From: Bacteroidetes bacterium 46-16
Lineage (GTDB): Bacteria; Bacteroidota; Bacteroidia; Chitinophagales; Chitinophagaceae
Assembly: GCA_001897835.1 (NCBI GenBank)
Contig: MKUN01000014.1
Coordinates: 50,388-114,387 of the forward strand
DNA length: 64,000 bases
Reading direction: 5' to 3'
Below are positions 60,777 to 64,000 of this stretch, piece by piece (position 1 is the first letter of the stretch; each line of letters begins with the position of its first letter). A model generated the notes under the pieces. The model searched no databases, was not told the DNA's origin, and saw only the letters and a list, made by a program, of their open reading frames with translations. Both the position numbers and the translations under genes were made by a program.

Positions 60777-60974
60777 CTATTTTACCAGGCTCTTTTTCAG
60801 CAATTGGGCTATTGCTTCAGGGCGCGGTTGCAAAAGGTCTGCTGCCGCTTCGCGCAGGTATTGTTTCATTTCTGCGCTCAGTTTTATCAATGCTTCACTA
60901 TTGCTTGCCCCGCTCATAACTGTTGGATGGCTTTTGGTATTGCCATTAAGAACTTTAAGTAATGGTCTATTCAT
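60777..60974 (-). CDS. Small hypothetical protein (65 aa)
   Basis: A 65-aa frame (NRPLLKVLNGNTKSHPTVMSG, then EALIKLSAEMKQYLREAAADLL) that is mostly helical and basic at both ends. No family recognised. It is convergent with the metallophosphoesterase gene (30-bp gap) and divergent from the 61129 gene. The clear ATG and helical composition support it modestly. Confidence 0.5.
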   Translation of the reverse strand: MNRPLLKVLNGNTKSHPTVMSGASNSEALIKLSAEMKQYLREAAADLLQPRPEAIAQLLKKSLVK

Positions 60975-61128
60975 TTATGTTAGTTTGTTGGTTTCGATAA
61001 CATATCAATAAATTAACGGCACTAAGAATTAAATATTGTACGTTGAAAAAATAAAAAGTATCTTTTTACCCGCTTGTAACATATAGATATATTTTATCGT
61101 TCAAAAGGGTTTCGGGAACAATTTTTTA

Positions 61129-62088
61129 ATGCATTTCCGTTGCAGTATGGCGGCAGATCAAAAGAAAATAATAGGCATTACGGGTGGCACCGGCTTTATA
61201 GGCAGCCATCTTGGGCGTATGCTGGTAGCAGATGGGCACGAAGTGGTCATTTTTACCACGCACCCGGCCAAAAAGAAGAACATACCCGGCTACACCTATT
61301 CTTATTGGAACCCCGTGGAGGGTAAGTGTGACCTCACCAGCCTGAAAAGGCTGAATGCTATGGTGAACCTTGCCGGGGCAGGCATAGCCGATAAAACATG
61401 GACCGCCAAACGCAAAAAAGAGATAGTGGATAGCAGGGTACAGGCTACCCATTTTCTTACTTCCAGGTTGCGTGAATATGGCCGGGACTGCGAGGTGTTT
61501 ATTTGTGCATCTGCTATTGGCTACTATGGCCCGGATAGGGGGCACACCGGGCCATTTACCGAAACCGATCCCCACTATCACGATTTCCTGGGCGAGACCT
61601 GCGACAAATGGGAGCAGGCGGCAATGAGCATAGCCGACAAGATGCGCACAGTGATATTTCGTTTCGGCATTGTGCTGGGGCGGGAGAGTGGCATGTTCAA
61701 AAAAGTGGCCCAGCCAATGGGCCTTGGTGTGGTGCCTATACTGGGCAGCGGTCACCAGGTAATAAGCTGGATACATGTGGAAGACCTGGCGCATATGCTC
61801 TATAAGGCCATTACCGACAGTGCGATAACCGGTGTATATAATGCCGCATCCCCGCATCCCGTGGCGCATAAGACCCTGATGGAGCTGATAGCCCATGTAA
61901 AAGGCGGGCTCAAACTGCCGGTGCATATTCCCACAGCCCTGCTGCGCTACCTGCTGGGCGAAATGAGCAAAGAGGTGTTAAAGAGCTGCACGGTCAATGT
62001 GGATAAAGCCCTGCAGGCAGGCTTTACCTTTCAGTACGATACTGCTGAAAAAGCGGTGAAAGATATACGCTCCAGCCACTACCGGTAG
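61129..62088 (+). CDS. TIGR01777 family epimerase-like protein
   Basis: A 319-aa extended SDR-like protein. Rossmann motif ITGGTGFIGSHLGRML at about 18-33, then WNPVEGKCD, LAGAGIADKTWTAKRKKEI and SAIGYYGPDRG with the family's FTETDP segment, and RFGIVLGRESGMFKK near 185. This matches TIGR01777 (E. coli YfcH; similar to plant SulA). The C-terminal DUF1731-like region is present. The exact reaction is unknown. ATG 61147 (AADQKK) is an alternative start. The end overlaps the convergent gene by 10 nt. Confidence 0.93.
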   Translation: MHFRCSMAADQKKIIGITGGTGFIGSHLGRMLVADGHEVVIFTTHPAKKKNIPGYTYSYWNPVEGKCDLTSLKRLNAMVNLAGAGIADKTWTAKRKKEIVDSRVQATHFLTSRLREYGRDCEVFICASAIGYYGPDRGHTGPFTETDPHYHDFLGETCDKWEQAAMSIADKMRTVIFRFGIVLGRESGMFKKVAQPMGLGVVPILGSGHQVISWIHVEDLAHMLYKAITDSAITGVYNAASPHPVAHKTLMELIAHVKGGLKLPVHIPTALLRYLLGEMSKEVLKSCTVNVDKALQAGFTFQYDTAEKAVKDIRSSHYR

Positions 62089-63284
62089 GCATAGTCGCTA
62101 AGGTATTCATAGCGTCGCGTGAGCTTGCCATCTTTGCAGATCGTGGCCCGCTCTATTATTTCGCTATCGGTCTTAAAGAGTTCTTCCAGGATATATTTTT
62201 CAAAGTGCTGGCCAAAGTATTGCGATGCGTCGCGGGGCAGTTCGTTGGGCAGGTTGTCCACAGCCATCACATCTATGATATCTTTTGTGGGCTGGAAGGG
62301 TGGGGCCTGGACCAGTGTCTTTCGGTCTATGCCATATACCGGGTCGGCAATGGTAGAGGCACCTATATTAATGGGTACTGAGCCGTCAATATCGCAGGTA
62401 ATGTCAGAGATAACGCTCATGCGGAAGTCGCTCCGTTGCACAGCTGTCTTTTCAAAAAGGCGCGGCATATGCCTGTCCCAGTAAATGCCGTTCATCAGTA
62501 TATCCGTTTTGGAGAGGTACTGGTCGAAGAGGCATTTGTACTTCTCGGGCTGTGTATGAAAATCTTCGCGGTGAAAGCTGAGATCGTCTTTGCGGGCGTA
62601 TAAGGATTTGCCTTTGAAATGGCAATAGACCGGGTACTCATATTCGTTATTGAAATAGTCTTCCGGCTCAATAGGTTCTATATCCATCTGCACCATGATC
62701 TCCAGCACACCCGCCGCTACTTTGCCCGATCCTGTCACAGCTATTTTTATATTGGGCAGCTTCACGTCGCGGTAGCTGGCGGTCAGCTTGCGGAAGTTGC
62801 GCACGCTATATGCAGGGGGCAGTTCATACAGGCCAAACTTCCTGCCATAGGTCAGCAAGCCATTGTGCGCACCCACTATGCCCGCAAAAAGGCCAAAGCC
62901 CAGTATACGCTGCTCATCGCTGTGCATCAGGCACTCATAGTCTATCATACGGATGCGCTTTTCTATCAGCGCATACATCAGTTTCTGGTTATAGGGCTGT
63001 TTTTTCTTGGTGTGCGAGAAGAAGAAGTAGGTCTTGCCAGGTATGAGGTTTTCCGCAGGCACTTCTTTAATGCCCAGCAATATATCGCAGGCCTGCAGGT
63101 CATCGCTCAGTTCTATGCCCTCTGCCACATATTCTGCATCGGCATAGCAGCGGTCGGGCGATGGTTCCACCACTATTTTTATCAATGTGAATTTGTCCTG
63201 TATCTCGGCGCACTGCCTGGGGCTTAAGGCCACACGGTTGTCGGCTGGCGATTTGCGTTCCCTGATCAAGCCTATTCGGATCAT
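62079..63284 (-). CDS. Saccharopine dehydrogenase-like oxidoreductase
   Basis: A 401-aa NAD(P)-binding protein from ATG 63284 (IRIGLIRERKSPADNRVALSP), the N-terminal pattern of the alanine dehydrogenase/transhydrogenase and LOR/saccharopine dehydrogenase group. Rossmann GSGKVAAG lies near 185. ISDITCDIDGSVPIN, near 310, is the C-terminal signature of lysine-forming saccharopine dehydrogenase (LYS1). Function in lysine metabolism is therefore likely, but no other lysine gene is nearby. A TATATTTG -7 box (63302-63309, minus strand) precedes it. An upstream start at 63350 is less likely. Confidence 0.82.
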   Translation of the reverse strand: MIRIGLIRERKSPADNRVALSPRQCAEIQDKFTLIKIVVEPSPDRCYADAEYVAEGIELSDDLQACDILLGIKEVPAENLIPGKTYFFFSHTKKKQPYNQKLMYALIEKRIRMIDYECLMHSDEQRILGFGLFAGIVGAHNGLLTYGRKFGLYELPPAYSVRNFRKLTASYRDVKLPNIKIAVTGSGKVAAGVLEIMVQMDIEPIEPEDYFNNEYEYPVYCHFKGKSLYARKDDLSFHREDFHTQPEKYKCLFDQYLSKTDILMNGIYWDRHMPRLFEKTAVQRSDFRMSVISDITCDIDGSVPINIGASTIADPVYGIDRKTLVQAPPFQPTKDIIDVMAVDNLPNELPRDASQYFGQHFEKYILEELFKTDSEIIERATICKDGKLTRRYEYLSDYAYR

Positions 63285-63301
63285 CTTTGTTACATTTGGT
63301 A

Positions 63302-63309
63302 CAAATATA
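63302..63309 (-). promoter_or_regulatory. -7 box of the saccharopine dehydrogenase-like gene
   Basis: TATATTTG on the minus strand, an exact match to TAnnTTTG, 18 bp before ATG 63284. No clear -33 is present in the short divergent region shared with hscB. Confidence 0.55.
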
Positions 63310-63356
63310 GCTAAAGCCTGCCAGCGTTTTTTACCGGGGCTGCTGCTCACGATATC

Positions 63357-63884
63357 ATGGATAATTATTTTGAACTATACGAATTGCCCCTCACTTTTCA
63401 TCCTGATGCGGCGCAGGTGAAAAGCAAATTTTATGAGCTGAGCCGCAAATACCACCCCGACCGCTTTGCACATGCGGAGGATACTGCGAAGATAGAATCG
63501 CTGCGCATGAGTGCGCTGAACAATGATGCATACAAAACACTCAGCAATGCCGATGCTACCATGGCCTATATACTGAAACTGCAGGGCCTGCTGCAGCACG
63601 AGGAGAAGTATAACCTGCCCCCCGCCTTCCTTATGGAGATGATGGAGCTGAATGAAGCCATAAGCGATGCCGAAATGGAAGCTGATGCAGCCGGTAGCCA
63701 AACAGCTAAGCAGGCCCTGGAAGAGCAGCTAAGCGCCTGGCAGAACGAGGCTGGCAAACTTACCGCGCAATACGATGCCGGCGACCATAGCGAGGCCCTT
63801 TTGTTACAAATAAAGGATTACTATTTCCGTAAAAAATACTTATTGCGCATTCAGGAAAGAATTGATAAATTTGCTGCCCCTTAA
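63357..63884 (+). CDS. hscB: Iron-sulfur assembly co-chaperone HscB
   Basis: A 175-aa J-domain protein. The J domain occupies about residues 1-75: DNYFELYELPLTF, the catalytic HPD at 33-35 (KYHPDRFAH), then RMSALNNDAYKTLSNADATMAYIL. The C-terminal IscU-binding helical bundle follows (about 90-170; PPAFLMEMMELNEAISDAE, the typical LMEMME motif). It would work with HscA (not in the window) to transfer clusters. It diverges from the saccharopine gene. Confidence 0.95.
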   Translation: MDNYFELYELPLTFHPDAAQVKSKFYELSRKYHPDRFAHAEDTAKIESLRMSALNNDAYKTLSNADATMAYILKLQGLLQHEEKYNLPPAFLMEMMELNEAISDAEMEADAAGSQTAKQALEEQLSAWQNEAGKLTAQYDAGDHSEALLLQIKDYYFRKKYLLRIQERIDKFAAP

Positions 63885-63892
63885 CTAGCGGC

Positions 63893-63922
63893 TGTCATGC
63901 TGAGCCGAGTCGAAGCATGACA
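63893..63922. repeat. GTCATGCTGAG...GCATGAC palindromic repeat
   Basis: TGTCATGCT (63893-63901) pairs with AGCATGACA (63914-63922). The string resembles the TCATGCTGAG...CGAAGCATGA repeats scattered through many Bacteroidota genomes. It sits between hscB and the tRNA gene and may also end the hscB transcript. Confidence 0.65.
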
Positions 63923-63942
63923 CGCTGAATAGAGTGAAAAAA

Positions 63943-64000
63943 GCCCGGATGGCGGAATTGGTAGACGCGCTAGACTCAAAATCTGGTTTTCGCAAGGGAG
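63943..64000 (+). tRNA. tRNA-Leu, anticodon CAA (partial)
   Basis: The 5' part of a leucine tRNA, cut by the window end. The acceptor 5' strand is GCCCGGA, the D-loop GGCGGAATTGGTAGACGC, and the anticodon arm CTAGA / TCTGG around the loop CTCAAAA with anticodon CAA. A long class II variable arm (TTTTCGCAAGGGAG...) begins just before the edge. The missing part should hold the T-arm and acceptor 3' strand. Confidence 0.92.

Noticed and set aside
1..64000. Mobile elements, prophage, defence islands or biosynthetic clusters
   Set aside because: I looked for transposases, integrases, restriction, toxin-antitoxin, Cas, NRPS/PKS and polysaccharide-utilisation (SusC/D) pairs and saw none; the neighbours are ordinary housekeeping genes.

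Overview
This window looks like a chromosomal segment from a Bacteroidota bacterium, most likely of the Chitinophagaceae/Chitinophagales. The evidence is: two secreted proteins ending in type IX secretion (T9SS) sorting domains; many proteins with 'xAQ'-type signal peptides or short lipoboxes; promoter-like TAnnTTTG (-7) boxes in front of several genes; an E1 alpha/beta fusion; DUF5683 and DUF2911 proteins; and a single-chain Bacteroidota-type arginine decarboxylase. The genus cannot be fixed from the sequence alone. Gene density is high and most of the content is core metabolism. I see no insertion sequence, prophage, CRISPR array or rRNA operon.

Layout. 1-10 kb: prmC (cut by the edge) diverges from a ribD - DMT transporter - yigZ - queG run; then pcm, a DUF5683 protein and a tail-specific protease on the minus strand; then lipB and two unknown proteins. 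10-18 kb: an APC permease, an EGF-like lipoprotein, an ArsR/SRPBCC pair with two operator-like palindromes, a TMEM175-type channel, a NarL-type response regulator with a sensor-poor histidine kinase, and glyA. 18-30 kb: a large secreted protein with a possible caspase/CHAT-like C-terminus directly in front of a PPK2 polyphosphate kinase, a hydrolase, a tiny disordered protein, a class III-type phaC standing alone, a repeat-bearing intergenic region, an outer-membrane-like protein, a T9SS cargo protein, a deoxynucleoside kinase and folK. 29-43 kb: sppA, a fasciclin protein, sdaA, a hydrolase, a lytic transglycosylase, a penicillin-acylase-family hydrolase, an FMN reductase, a PafA-like alkaline phosphatase, an alpha-oxoamine synthase and an RmlD-like reductase. 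43-51 kb: hsp20 with a sigma-54-like promoter, arginine decarboxylase, a DMT transporter, the E1 fusion, and mrp. 51-64 kb: a PIG-L deacetylase, DUF2911, a cluster of small Tyr-rich secreted proteins, an SGNH hydrolase with a T9SS tail, tspO, an FMN reductase, a metallophosphoesterase, a TIGR01777 epimerase-like protein, a saccharopine-dehydrogenase-like protein, hscB, and a tRNA-Leu(CAA) cut by the right edge.

How the genes work together. Most neighbours are housekeeping genes in short operons of one to four genes, often convergent with hairpin terminators between them. Coupled units supported by spacing are EamA/yigZ (8-nt overlap), ArsR/SRPBCC (38-nt overlap), the 752-aa secreted protein/ppk2 (4-nt gap), penicillin acylase/small membrane protein (1-nt gap) and response regulator/histidine kinase. 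I found no obvious multi-gene accessory system such as a defence island, a biosynthetic cluster or a mobile element. The best candidates for undescribed biology are the caspase/CHAT-like secreted protein next to PPK2, the orphan class III phaC, the small Tyr/His-rich lipoprotein pair, the structured intergenic repeats, and the hsp20 upstream region.
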